Origin: JBCBDX01 sp039822005
GTDB taxonomy: Bacteria; Pseudomonadota; Alphaproteobacteria; Rhizobiales; Rhizobiaceae
Length of the DNA: 64,000 nt
Direction of reading: 5' to 3'
Assembly: GCA_039822005.1 (NCBI GenBank)
Contig: JBCBMZ010000001.1
Coordinates: forward strand, 248,001 to 312,000
The notes under the pieces were generated by a model. That model ran no database searches. It had not been told where the DNA came from and was given only the letters and a program-made list of their open reading frames with translations. This document shows positions 18,075-26,665 of the stretch, in pieces. The position numbers and the translations under genes are program-made. Positions within the stretch are counted from its first letter, which is position 1. Each line of letters opens with the position of its first letter.

Positions 18075-20396
18075 ATGAATCAACGCATCAAGCAGGATTC
18101 AGGCAAGTCCGGGAAGAAGGGAACCGTCGTGGACGAGGCCGAGGCGCTTGATTTTCACGCGCGCGGGCGGCCAGGGAAATTGGAGGTTGTGCCGACAAAG
18201 CCGATGGCTACACAACGCGACTTGTCGCTCGCCTACTCGCCCGGTGTTGCGGTGCCCGTGAAGAAAATTGCTGAAAACCCGCAATCGGCTTTCGACTATA
18301 CCGCGCGCGGCAATATGGTGGCCGTCATATCCAATGGGTCGGCCATTCTCGGCCTCGGAAATTTGGGCGCTCTGGCCTCAAAACCGGTCATGGAAGGCAA
18401 GTCCGTATTGTTCAAACGCTTTGCCGATGTCGATTCCATCGATCTTGAAGTCGATACGCAAGACACTGACGAGTTTATCAACTGCGTGAAGCTTCTCGGG
18501 CCATCGTTCGGCGGCATCAATCTGGAAGATATCAAGGCACCAGACTGCTTTATCATCGAAGACCGGTTGCGCGAGCTGATGGACATCCCCGTCTTTCACG
18601 ATGATCAGCACGGCACGGCTATCATCGCCGCGGCCGGTTTGATCAACGCGCTGCATCTGACAGGTCGCGACATTCGCGATGTGAAGATCGTCTGTAACGG
18701 CGCCGGTGCCGCGGCGATTGCTTGTATTGAGCTCATCAAGTCCATGGGCGTGCGCCATGAGAACGTCATGCTGTGCGATACAAAAGGTGTCATATATCAG
18801 GGCCGTGCGACGGGCATGAACCAGTGGAAGTCCGCACATGCTATTCGCACGGACAGGCGGTCATTGGCCGACGCCATGGATGGTGCCGATGTGTTCTTTG
18901 GTCTTTCTGTCAAAGGTGCCATTGACAAGGACATGGTCGCCTCAATGGCCAAAAACCCCATCATCTTCGCCATGGCTAATCCTGATCCGGAAATAACACC
19001 GGAAGAGGTGGCTGAAGTGCGCGACGATGCCATCGTAGCGACCGGGCGGTCGGACTATCCAAATCAGGTCAATAATGTGTTAGGATTTCCTTACATATTC
19101 CGGGGTGCCCTTGATGTTCAGGCGACAACCATCAATGACGCGATGAAGGTCGCCGCCGCACGCGCTCTGGCCGAACTGGCTCGTGTTGACGTGCCCGATG
19201 ATGTGGCGATTGCCTATGGTGGCACGCGGCCCAAATTCGGACCCGGCTACATTATCCCCGTGCCTTTTGATCCGCGTTTGCTGTCGGACATACCGGTGGC
19301 AGTTGCCAAAGCTGCCATGGAGAGCGGCGTTGCGCAAAAGCCTATCGAGGATTTCGACGAATATGCACGACACCTAGCCGGTCGTCGTGATCCGGTGGCG
19401 GCCACTTTCCAGCGCATTTATGAGCGCGTGCGTCGCAATCCAAAGCGCATCTTCTTTACCGAGGGTGAAGAACCGCAGGTGGTTCGCGCCGCGGTGTCCT
19501 ATGTGAACCAGGGGTTGGGTACAGCCATACTTTTGGGACGCGAGGAGCTGATCGCGAAGGCGGCGCACGACGCCGGGGTTGATATCGAACGCGATGAAGT
19601 CGAGGTGGTGAACGCGCGACTTTCAGACCGGGCAAAAGATTATGCCGCAGCGCTCTATGATCGGTTGCAGCGCAAGGGTTACCTCTTTCGGGACTGCCTG
19701 CGCATGATCAACAATGACCGAAACATTTTTGCGGCCAGTGCCGTCAAAGCTGGCGATGCCGATGGCATGGTGACCGGCGTCACCCGCAACTACGCCACCG
19801 CCTTGGCTGATATCCAGCGCGTTATTGATCCCATGCCGGGCCACCGTATCATTGGTCTTTCACTCGTTTTGGCACGGGGCCGCAATGTTCTGGTCGCCGA
19901 TACGGCGATCCATGATATGCCCACGGCGCAGGAGTTGGCGGAAATTGCGACCGAAGCGGCCGGGATGGCGCTAAAACTGGGCTACCAACCACGTGTGGCG
20001 CTGTTGGCCTTTTCCACTTTCGGGCAGCCACAGGGAGAACGGTCCAATACGGTGCGCGATGCTGTGCAAATCCTCGACAACATGGATGTCAATTTCGAGT
20101 ATGATGGCGAAATGTCTGCCGATGTTGCGCTTAATGCCGAAGTCATGGCGCAATACCCATTCTGCCGTCTGAGCGCGCCGGCCAATGTTTTAATCATGCC
20201 TGCCTTCCACTCTGCATCCATCGCTACCAAAATGCTGCAGGAGCTTGGCGGGTCGACGGTTCTGGGGCCATTGCTCGTGGGATTTGAAAAGTCGGTGCAG
20301 ATCGTCTCATTGACGTCTCGGGACACTGACATTCTCAACATGGCTGCCGTGGCAGCCTATAATGTCCGCGATCTGGATGATGAGGACGGAGACTAG
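18075..20396 (+). CDS. maeB: NADP-dependent malic enzyme with C-terminal phosphotransacetylase-like domain
   Basis: A 773-residue hybrid malic enzyme. The N-terminal two fifths are malic and NAD-binding domains (AYSPGVAVPVKKIAENP, FHDDQHGTAIIAAAGLINAL, VCNGAGAAAIACIELI). The C-terminal region from about residue 440 resembles phosphate acetyltransferase and probably has a regulatory, acetyl-CoA-sensing role rather than activity. It converts malate to pyruvate with NADPH formation. ATG 18075 has GGAGGA 8 bases upstream, so it is preferred to ATG 18057. It is divergent from mutS and ends 1 base from the convergent olsB-like stop, with no terminator between. Confidence 0.94.
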   Translation: MNQRIKQDSGKSGKKGTVVDEAEALDFHARGRPGKLEVVPTKPMATQRDLSLAYSPGVAVPVKKIAENPQSAFDYTARGNMVAVISNGSAILGLGNLGALASKPVMEGKSVLFKRFADVDSIDLEVDTQDTDEFINCVKLLGPSFGGINLEDIKAPDCFIIEDRLRELMDIPVFHDDQHGTAIIAAAGLINALHLTGRDIRDVKIVCNGAGAAAIACIELIKSMGVRHENVMLCDTKGVIYQGRATGMNQWKSAHAIRTDRRSLADAMDGADVFFGLSVKGAIDKDMVASMAKNPIIFAMANPDPEITPEEVAEVRDDAIVATGRSDYPNQVNNVLGFPYIFRGALDVQATTINDAMKVAAARALAELARVDVPDDVAIAYGGTRPKFGPGYIIPVPFDPRLLSDIPVAVAKAAMESGVAQKPIEDFDEYARHLAGRRDPVAATFQRIYERVRRNPKRIFFTEGEEPQVVRAAVSYVNQGLGTAILLGREELIAKAAHDAGVDIERDEVEVVNARLSDRAKDYAAALYDRLQRKGYLFRDCLRMINNDRNIFAASAVKAGDADGMVTGVTRNYATALADIQRVIDPMPGHRIIGLSLVLARGRNVLVADTAIHDMPTAQELAEIATEAAGMALKLGYQPRVALLAFSTFGQPQGERSNTVRDAVQILDNMDVNFEYDGEMSADVALNAEVMAQYPFCRLSAPANVLIMPAFHSASIATKMLQELGGSTVLGPLLVGFEKSVQIVSLTSRDTDILNMAAVAAYNVRDLDDEDGD

Positions 20397-20397
20397 G

Positions 20398-21222
20398 CTA
20401 GGCGGCGAAACGGCGCGCATCCTCACCGTAATGGTCGATGTAGCGCCGGCTGATATTCTCAATCGGCAGGGTGACGAAAACGTCTATGGAGTTGAATGCC
20501 TTGTCGACAAGCGCACTCGTTGCGAAGTGTGCGCCAAGACGAAGATAGCCTTTGATCAGCGGGGGCAGTTCAGCGAGGGCCGCGCGTTGCTTGACCTGCT
20601 CGGCGGACAGCAGGTTCGTGGAAAACGCTGTGGGCCCGACGGCTTCGACGGCCCACGCTTTTTCACTGGCGGCGAAATGATGCAGGAACGAGAGCCCTTG
20701 CGCGAACTCTTCCGGCTCCGTGCCGCCAAATGAAGCGCAGCCCATCATCACGTCAATGGCATGTTCGCGGCAATAAGCCCAAATACCTTGCCATAACAGC
20801 TCAATCGTGCGGCGCCCACGATACTGCTGAAGGACGCAGGAACGACCCAGTTCCAGAAAGCGTCGCCCAGGATTGCGCTCCACCAGCGCCTCTACCGTGA
20901 ATTCCTGTGATGAGTAGAAACCTGCTTCAAGGGCTTTGTCGTGCGGTAAGAGCCTGTAGGTTCCCACGATTTGGTTTTCGATGGGCGCGGGGCGTTCGGT
21001 ATCAATGACGATCAAATGGTCGCACAAATCATCAAACCGGTCCCGGTCCTGTCCTGTTGCAAGGCTCCTTGCGTCATTGAGGGCACCAAATTCCTGGTGA
21101 AAAACGGCAAATCGAAGCGCAAATGCTGCGGTCAATTGCGCGTCAGTTTGGGCGAGTGCGACGGTCAGGCCACCAATCTTGCCCAGGACCCGGTCTCGCT
21201 CATATTTATCGCGCGCCACCAT
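20398..21222 (-). CDS. olsB: OlsB-like acyltransferase (ornithine N-acyltransferase family, GNAT 'hemolysin' fold)
   Basis: About 274 residues. The N-terminus KYERDRVLGKIGGLTVALAQ and then ALRFAVFHQEFGA match the OlsB family, which transfers a 3-hydroxyacyl chain from ACP to ornithine in the first step of ornithine-lipid synthesis. Further conserved blocks are GTYRLLPHDKA, LELGRSCVLQQYRGRRTIELLW and MMGCASFGG. ATG 21222 is chosen because the frame upstream to 21357 overlaps the hybrid kinase gene and is not conserved. A PlsC-type acyltransferase at 47362, in the place where rhizobial olsA lies, could do the second step. Other GNAT acyltransferases of this family have been called hemolysins, so substrate identity is inference. 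Confidence 0.75.
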   Translation of the reverse strand: MVARDKYERDRVLGKIGGLTVALAQTDAQLTAAFALRFAVFHQEFGALNDARSLATGQDRDRFDDLCDHLIVIDTERPAPIENQIVGTYRLLPHDKALEAGFYSSQEFTVEALVERNPGRRFLELGRSCVLQQYRGRRTIELLWQGIWAYCREHAIDVMMGCASFGGTEPEEFAQGLSFLHHFAASEKAWAVEAVGPTAFSTNLLSAEQVKQRAALAELPPLIKGYLRLGAHFATSALVDKAFNSIDVFVTLPIENISRRYIDHYGEDARRFAA

Positions 21223-21307
21223 GAAACTTTTGCCGTTTTGCTCAGTTCGCTGCCACGAACATGAAGTAGCAGGCTTTTCGACAATGCCAAGTTGTAAAAT
21301 CAACGCA

Positions 21308-22882
21308 TCATAAAAGGCTGAATCGCTGCGCAATATCTTTGAACTGCGAGGCTTCAAAAGGTTTTGTCAAAACAGCCTGTGCGCCGATGTCGAAGAATTG
21401 CCTGCGCGTTTCCTCGCTTTCATCGGCCGTCAGCCCCACGATTACCACACGCTGTTGGCCCAGATCATCTTCCAAACGCCTGATGCTGCTGATCACTTGG
21501 AGGCCATTGGTTTCAGGCATGTGCAGGTCAGTGATTACAATATCAAAACGCCCAGGTTCAAACAGCGACAAGGCCTGTTGGCCGCAATTGGCCAACATCA
21601 CGGCATGGCCTTGGCTGGTCAGCAACCGATTGGCAAGGATTGCATTGATCTCATTGTCTTCAATCAGCAGAATGCGCAGCGATTTGTCTGCTTCAACTAT
21701 TGTTGGCATTGGGGGTGTTGCATGCAACGGCGTGTCTTTCGCCTCATCGGTCAGCACGCGAACGAGGCTCGTTTCTCGAACCGGGCGGGTCAAATAGCCA
21801 TGCCCGTTCGCTTTGGCCCGCGCGCCAAAGGTCCCACGCTGCTTGGGTTCAATCAGAACGATGGTCCGCGCATCGATGTCAGAAACCGCGCCGCGTTCGA
21901 GGATATTCTCCTCGGTCCGCCGCATATCGACCAATACAGTATCGGCGTCAACGCGATCGGTGATTTGCGCACCGGCATTTTCTATCATTTCCTCCAGCAA
22001 CCGCTTTTCCGCACCGCTGTCCATGTCGATGTGGATGCGCCGTCCTGTGAGGTTGGAAACAGCGGGCTGGTCAAAGACGGTTGGAACCGGATCAACCGGC
22101 ACTGTAACGGTAAACCGCGCGCCGCCGATCGGTGAGTTCCCCACCGATATTTCCCCGGACATGTTGTCGACGAGCCGTTTTGATATAGCAAGTCCGAGAC
22201 CTACCCCTTCATTGTAACGGGTTGTCGTCATGTCCAGTTGGTGAAAAGGCTCAAAGATCTTCATCTGATCCTTCTCGGCAATTCCGGGCCCCGTGTCATC
22301 GATGACGACCGAGAGCTTTCTGTTTTCCATTGAAAGCGCGACGCTGACGCCGCCCCTATCGGTAAATTTGACCGCATTGCCGATAAGATTAAACAGCACC
22401 TGGCGCAGAGCCACGGCATTGACACAAATAATCTCCGCAACCGAAGGCAGTACCCGCCAGCCCAATTCGATGCCTTTTTCGTGCGCGCGACCCGCGAGCA
22501 ATTCGCTCACACCGGCCACACAGGTACGGATATCCAAATGTTCATTGGTCTGCGGAAGCGCGCCGCTGCCCTGTTGGCCGAACTCAAGCAGATCATTGAC
22601 CAAAAGAAGAAGCGCTTGTGACGACGACGTCATGGCGTCCACATAATTGCGCTGTTCCGGTGTCAGCCGCGTGTCTGTCAGCAGTTTGCCCATACCGATA
22701 ATACCGTTGAGCGGCGTCCGTATTTCATGACTGACCATAGCCAGAAAGCGGGCTTTTTGTTCATCCAGACTGAAATTGGCTGCCTGCGCTTCGGCGCGCA
22801 CCCAAGCCGCGTCCTGATCTTCCTCGCTGGGAGACGGAACAGTATGATGCTCGTTGGTGGCCTTGTGCGTGTCACTCATCAT
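21308..22882 (-). CDS. soluble hybrid sensor histidine kinase with C-terminal receiver domain
   Basis: A 524-residue protein without membrane spans or an obvious sensor domain. A short coil (about residues 25-45) leads into HisKA with the H-box VSHEIRTPLNGIIG. The HATPase follows (DDTGPGIA, GVGLGLAISKRLV). A degenerate receiver-like segment lies at about 270-370 (VLVDMRRTEEN, VLIEPKQRG) without a clear acidic pocket. The final true receiver has LLIEDNEINA and the phospho-accepting Asp in FDIVITDLHMPETNG. The partner and signal are unknown. It lies between acuI and olsB on the same strand, and an 11-bp hairpin sits just upstream of its start. Confidence 0.88.
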   Translation of the reverse strand: MMSDTHKATNEHHTVPSPSEEDQDAAWVRAEAQAANFSLDEQKARFLAMVSHEIRTPLNGIIGMGKLLTDTRLTPEQRNYVDAMTSSSQALLLLVNDLLEFGQQGSGALPQTNEHLDIRTCVAGVSELLAGRAHEKGIELGWRVLPSVAEIICVNAVALRQVLFNLIGNAVKFTDRGGVSVALSMENRKLSVVIDDTGPGIAEKDQMKIFEPFHQLDMTTTRYNEGVGLGLAISKRLVDNMSGEISVGNSPIGGARFTVTVPVDPVPTVFDQPAVSNLTGRRIHIDMDSGAEKRLLEEMIENAGAQITDRVDADTVLVDMRRTEENILERGAVSDIDARTIVLIEPKQRGTFGARAKANGHGYLTRPVRETSLVRVLTDEAKDTPLHATPPMPTIVEADKSLRILLIEDNEINAILANRLLTSQGHAVMLANCGQQALSLFEPGRFDIVITDLHMPETNGLQVISSIRRLEDDLGQQRVVIVGLTADESEETRRQFFDIGAQAVLTKPFEASQFKDIAQRFSLL

Positions 22883-22891
22883 GCCACTATG

Positions 22892-22921
22892 CGCGGAAAC
22901 GGTTAGTATCCCGTTTCCGCG
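22892..22921 (-). repeat. perfect 11-bp inverted repeat in the leader of the hybrid kinase gene
   Basis: CGCGGAAACGG (22892-22902) is followed by an 8-nt spacer and its exact reverse complement (22911-22921). On the minus-strand transcript the hairpin ends 9 bases before the kinase ATG, where a ribosome site would be expected. No T run follows, so it is not a standard intrinsic terminator. It lies after the acuI stop and could act as an intercistronic stem, a translational block or a protein operator. Confidence 0.7.
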
Positions 22922-22949
22922 ATCGACTGTTATCGATGCTATAAAACGC

Positions 22950-23945
22950 TTATTGGGCCATATCGACGATCACGCGTCCGCGCACTTTGCCGTCCAAAAT
23001 GTCTTCGGCCGTCTGAATGATGTCCTCAAAACCGATTGTGGTTGTAATGGAGTCGAGTTTTTCGGCGTCCAGTTCCGCAGCAAGGCGCGCCCACGCCGCT
23101 TCGCGGCGCGCGATCGGGGCCATCACTGAATCGATGCCCAAAAGTTTGACACCGCGCAAAATAAACGGGGCGACTGTCGTTGGAAGATCCATTCCTTGCG
23201 CAAGACCGCACGCGGCAACAGCGCCGGAGCGCTTTGTCTGTGCAAGGACGTTGGCCAACGTGTGCGATCCGACAGAGTCAACACCGGCGGCCCATCGTTC
23301 TTTACCGAGGGGTCGTCCCGGTTCTGAGAGTTCAGCGCGATCGATAATTTCGGCCGCGCCAAGCCCTTTTAGATATTCCGCCTCGGCCGGACGACCGGTA
23401 GACGCTAGAACCTCATGGCCGAGTTTGGAGAGCACGGAAACGGCGACGGATCCCACGCCGCCCGATGCGCCCGTCACAACAACCGGACCGTCACTCGGCT
23501 TGAGCCCTGCATCCTCAAGTGCCATGATGCAGAGCATGGCCGTGTAGCCCGCTGTGCCGATACCCATCGCGGTTTTCTCTTCCATGCCGCCCGGCAAGCC
23601 GACAAGCCAGTCACCCTTGACGCGGGCCTTTCCGGCGTATGCGCCATAGTGAACTTCACCGACCCCCCAGCCGTTCAAAATGACCTTGTCACCGGGCTTC
23701 CAGTGATCATGGTCGGATGATGCGACGGTGCCAGCGAAATCAATGCCGGGGATCATCGGCCAATGGCGCACAATGGGAGAGCGTCCCGTGATCGCAAGGC
23801 CGTCCTTGTAGTTGACGGTTGTGGCGGCAATGTCGACGATAACGTCGCCTTCCATCAGATCACTCTCGGTGATCTGTTCCAAGGCTACGGATTGCTTCTT
23901 GTTTTCGTCGCGCGAAACCATGATGGCTCGAAATGTGTCGCTCAC
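22950..23945 (-). CDS. acuI: acrylyl-CoA reductase AcuI / YhdH-type zinc-less quinone oxidoreductase
   Basis: A 331-residue medium-chain dehydrogenase/reductase. It has the YhdH/AcuI landmarks TVNYKDGLAITG, PMIPGIDFAGTV and the NADPH-binding TGASGGVGSVAVSVL near residue 155, and it lacks zinc ligands. AcuI reduces acrylyl-CoA to propionyl-CoA, which detoxifies acrylate from DMSP or 3-hydroxypropionate. The start is a GTG at 23945: GGGAGGA lies 5 bases upstream and gives the usual family length, whereas the longer open frame has no such site. Its relation to the following kinase gene is unknown. Confidence 0.87.
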   Translation of the reverse strand: MSDTFRAIMVSRDENKKQSVALEQITESDLMEGDVIVDIAATTVNYKDGLAITGRSPIVRHWPMIPGIDFAGTVASSDHDHWKPGDKVILNGWGVGEVHYGAYAGKARVKGDWLVGLPGGMEEKTAMGIGTAGYTAMLCIMALEDAGLKPSDGPVVVTGASGGVGSVAVSVLSKLGHEVLASTGRPAEAEYLKGLGAAEIIDRAELSEPGRPLGKERWAAGVDSVGSHTLANVLAQTKRSGAVAACGLAQGMDLPTTVAPFILRGVKLLGIDSVMAPIARREAAWARLAAELDAEKLDSITTTIGFEDIIQTAEDILDGKVRGRVIVDMAQ

Positions 23946-23950
23946 GATTG

Positions 23951-23957
23951 TCCTCCC
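23951..23957 (-). promoter_or_regulatory. strong ribosome-binding site for the GTG start of acuI
   Basis: On the minus strand GGGAGGA ends 5 bases before GTG (23945-23943). It decides the start, since no comparable site precedes the longer in-frame alternative. Confidence 0.75.
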
Positions 23958-23998
23958 TCGATCAAGCTGCGGCAACGTGGCCATATGCTATCGGTTGG

Positions 23999-24502
23999 TC
24001 AATCCTCTTCTTGGTTTTTTGCCGCTTCTGCCGCTTTGCCGCGGTTCCAGATCAGTATTTCGTTCAAGAGGACCAAGCCGGCACCCACCGTGATTGCCGC
24101 ATCCGCCAAGTTGAACACGGCGAAAGACCAACCGGGCAAATGGAACAGGAAGTAGTCAACGACATATCCAAGTCGAACGCGGTCGATGAGATTGCCGATG
24201 GCTCCGCCAATGATCAACGCAAAGCCGGCGTGAGCAACCCATTGGTCTTTTGGGCTGATGGCCCAAAGCCAAGCCACAAAAATGGTAACCGCCAAGGCAA
24301 CACCAATCAGCACCATCGGCGATTGGCTGTCAAACATCGAAAAGGCGATGCCGAAATTGTGGGTACGGTAGAGTGAGAAAAACGGTAACAACTGATAGGG
24401 TTGTTGAAACTCCATCATGGATTCGACCAGCCATTTGATTAACTGATCACCGACCACAAGGCCTGCTATCAGAGTCAGCGCGGCAGCAAGGCGGCGGCTC
24501 AT
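23999..24502 (-). CDS. lspA: lipoprotein signal peptidase (signal peptidase II)
   Basis: A 167-residue inner-membrane aspartyl protease that removes signal peptides from prolipoproteins. Four hydrophobic spans are visible. The conserved elements are DQLIKW near the N-terminus, the N...FS loop (THNFGIAFSMFD), and the catalytic pair in GGAIGNLIDRVRLGYVVDY, with both Asp residues. The C-terminal tail is charged (NRGKAAEAAKNQEED). ATG 24502 overlaps the stop of the preceding methyltransferase gene (ATGA). Its substrates would include the L,D-transpeptidase lipoprotein at 7785, and Lnt at 52301 acts later in the same pathway. Confidence 0.95.
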   Translation of the reverse strand: MSRRLAAALTLIAGLVVGDQLIKWLVESMMEFQQPYQLLPFFSLYRTHNFGIAFSMFDSQSPMVLIGVALAVTIFVAWLWAISPKDQWVAHAGFALIIGGAIGNLIDRVRLGYVVDYFLFHLPGWSFAVFNLADAAITVGAGLVLLNEILIWNRGKAAEAAKNQEED

Positions 24503-25365
24503 GATAGCGCCTGCTTGGCGGGCCGCAAATCATGCTCCCGTGCCTTGAAGAGACAGATAGCGGTCGCGATGGCCAGGTTAAGTGAGTCGGCAGTTCCGGC
24601 CTGTGGTATACGCACAAGATAGTCGCAAGCGTCCACGAGCGCTTCGGTCAGTCCCGCTTGCTCGTTGCCCATCAAGAGTATGGTGGGTTCGGTTGTGTAG
24701 TCGGGTACGCGGAAATCGACAGAGCCTTCCAGATGTGTGCCCACGATCAAACCGGCAAACCGTGATGCCATTTCCAAAAAGTCCGCCTCGGCAAGCGTGA
24801 CAATCGGTTTTGCAAAAATCGATCCCATCGTTGCCCGCACGGTCTCGGTCGCAAACGGATCGGTGGTGTCGCCAATCAAAATGACACCGTGTGCACCAAG
24901 AGCATCAACTGTGCGAACGATGGTCCCCAGATTGCCAGGATCGCGCACCCGATCCAACGCAACCCATGCACCAGGTTCCATGTTCAGGACATCCTTTGTC
25001 GTACCCCGTTTTTGCTCCACCACAGCGCATACCATTTGCGGATTGTCGCGGCGGGCCAGCGACGCGAGCGCTTTGTTTGAGACGAGGAGGGTATCAATGC
25101 CTTTGGCCACGCAAAGGCTGACAAACTCGGAGACACGTTCCTCGCTTGATGCATTCTTGCCGACGATGAGCGTACGAACGGACCATCCGGCCGCTAGCGC
25201 ATCAACGACCAGTTTGTGTCCCTCGACAAAGAAGGCATTGGCTTCGGTTCGCACACGTTTTTTCTCAAGTGCTTTTATGTCCTTGATAATCGTGTTCGAC
25301 GGCGAATCGATTTCTTTGATCCGGCCGGGTGCCACGCTCCCAATTGCCCTGCTCTTGTCCGCCAT
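24499..25365 (-). CDS. TrmH/SpoU family RNA 2'-O-methyltransferase
   Basis: A 288-residue SPOUT methyltransferase. The N-terminal substrate-binding domain (residues 15-110) begins with the pattern SPSNTIIKDIKALEKKRVRTE typical of RlmB/TrmH-like enzymes. The knotted C-terminal domain shows RVRDPGNLGTIVRTVDALGA (motif 1), ILLMGNEQAGL (motif 2) and IPQAGTADSLNLAIATAICL (motif 3). It transfers a methyl from SAM to a ribose in rRNA or tRNA; the exact position is not clear. ATG 25365 overlaps the upstream stop (TGATG) and is preferred to 25380. It precedes lspA with a 4-base overlap. Confidence 0.87.
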   Translation of the reverse strand: MADKSRAIGSVAPGRIKEIDSPSNTIIKDIKALEKKRVRTEANAFFVEGHKLVVDALAAGWSVRTLIVGKNASSEERVSEFVSLCVAKGIDTLLVSNKALASLARRDNPQMVCAVVEQKRGTTKDVLNMEPGAWVALDRVRDPGNLGTIVRTVDALGAHGVILIGDTTDPFATETVRATMGSIFAKPIVTLAEADFLEMASRFAGLIVGTHLEGSVDFRVPDYTTEPTILLMGNEQAGLTEALVDACDYLVRIPQAGTADSLNLAIATAICLFKAREHDLRPAKQALS

Positions 25366-26444
25366 CAGGTCCGCGTCCACCGGCTGAACATAGAGCTTGA
25401 GAGTTTGCGACCGCCGCTTTCATCTTCGAGCACCAGTTCGCCTGACGTGACCACGCCCACCGGATCAAAGCCTGTCATGGTTTCCATCATGATTTCATGG
25501 ATGGCAAACATGGAACTGCGGATCGCATAGGCGGTGAGCGTCATCATCAGTGCCTCACGGTTTAAGAGCGCCCGGCAAGCCGCTGCCATGGCGGGCAGAT
25601 CGTCAAAAAGTTGCCAAACTTCGCCATTGGGTCCCCGACCGTAAACCGGCGGATCAAGCAAAATAATGTCATAGCGGTTGCCGCGACGCCCTTCGCGCTC
25701 AACGAACTTCATGGCGTCTTCGCAAATCCAGCGGATTGGTTTGTCGTCAAGGCCCGCAAGTTGCTGATTTTCCCGCGCCCAACCGATTGCTTTCTTTGAA
25801 GCATCCACGTGGGTCACTTGTGCGCCATGCGCAGCCGCATAGATCGAGGCAATGCCAGTATATCCAAAAAGGTTCAAAACGCGCACTTGGTCGGGGTGTC
25901 CGGCATTCTTGATGCGTGTTGCCATGTCGCGCCAGTGCGCCGCTTGCTCTGCGAACACGCCAACATGGCGAAAGGCCGTAAACCGGCCAAAATAGGCGAT
26001 GTCATCGACTGCAGTTGCCCAGGTTTCACCCGTTTCGGGGTTATGCATGCGCCAACGGCCCGCCCCTTCCTCATCAACGTCGCCGGTAAAGAACGCATCT
26101 GCCTTTTCCCAACTTTCTTTCGGCAGCGAAGGTGGCCAGATGGCTTGCGCTTCCGGCCGTATGAGCGTCATGGAGCCGTATCGCTCCAATTTCTGACCGT
26201 GACCGGTATCGATAAGGGCAAAGTCATCGCTGTTTGCCGTTTCGATGATCGCCGGTACGACCGCCTTCGGTCTTGAACCATGGCGCTTTGCCGGAAGCGC
26301 GCGGGCAGGGCCGTCGCCAGACCGCGTCAATATCGCCGGCTTGGCGTGCTTCGGTTTTGGACGAAAAGGCGTTTTTCCGCCGGCCTCTGGCCGTTTTCGT
26401 TTGGACCGCGCTGTCGAACTACCGGATCGTGCTGATTTTACCAT
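25365..26444 (-). CDS. class I SAM-dependent methyltransferase (RlmI-like, probable rRNA cytosine-C5 type)
   Basis: About 359 residues. The first 80 or so are basic and low in complexity (KRKRPEAGGKTPFRPKPKHA), typical of an RNA-binding tail. The Rossmann domain has motif I VLNLFGYTGIASIYAAAHGA, an acidic motif II THVDAS, and DPPVYGRG as motif IV, which is the pattern of RlmI/RlmKL-type enzymes. The target RNA is inferred from family and from the neighbouring SpoU gene. ATG 26444 is chosen, and ATG 26462 (six codons earlier) is possible. It is the first gene of a run with the SpoU enzyme and lspA. Confidence 0.8.
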   Translation of the reverse strand: MVKSARSGSSTARSKRKRPEAGGKTPFRPKPKHAKPAILTRSGDGPARALPAKRHGSRPKAVVPAIIETANSDDFALIDTGHGQKLERYGSMTLIRPEAQAIWPPSLPKESWEKADAFFTGDVDEEGAGRWRMHNPETGETWATAVDDIAYFGRFTAFRHVGVFAEQAAHWRDMATRIKNAGHPDQVRVLNLFGYTGIASIYAAAHGAQVTHVDASKKAIGWARENQQLAGLDDKPIRWICEDAMKFVEREGRRGNRYDIILLDPPVYGRGPNGEVWQLFDDLPAMAAACRALLNREALMMTLTAYAIRSSMFAIHEIMMETMTGFDPVGVVTSGELVLEDESGGRKLSSSMFSRWTRT

Positions 26445-26557
26445 GCGGCCCCTATGAACCATGCTATCAGCCCTGCCAAGACACCTTCGGGTCTTGACGC
26501 GCCTTGCCGGGTTTGGGTTATTACCGGATCAATCAAGGGCAACGGGAAGCGAAAAAC

Positions 26558-26653
26558 ATGGCTGAAACTTATCGCCACAATGCCGGAATCGTATTTTTCT
26601 GGGGTCTGATCGTTTGCCTCATCCTGGCGATCATCGTCTATTTGATCGGCTAA
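26558..26653 (+). CDS. small single-pass membrane peptide (31 aa)
   Basis: An open frame of 31 codons, ATG 26558 to TAA 26651-26653. The first ten residues (MAETYRHNAG) are polar. The rest is one hydrophobic span (IVFFWGLIVCLILAIIVYLI) long enough to cross the membrane. GGGAAG lies about 8 bases upstream of the ATG. It is divergent from the methyltransferase gene and convergent with lapA, and an 8-bp hairpin spans its stop codon. I do not recognise a family. The evidence is the clean membrane-peptide composition, the ribosome site and the genomic position; chance cannot be excluded. Confidence 0.5.
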   Translation: MAETYRHNAGIVFFWGLIVCLILAIIVYLIG

Positions 26654-26665
26654 AGCTGCCGATCA
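26643..26665. terminator. hairpin shared by two convergent gene ends
   Basis: TGATCGGC (26643-26650) pairs with GCCGATCA (26658-26665) around a 7-nt loop that contains the stop of the 31-codon frame; the second arm covers the lapA stop. Neither side has a clear T run, so it would be a weak or Rho-assisted terminator or a 3'-end stabiliser. Confidence 0.45.
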
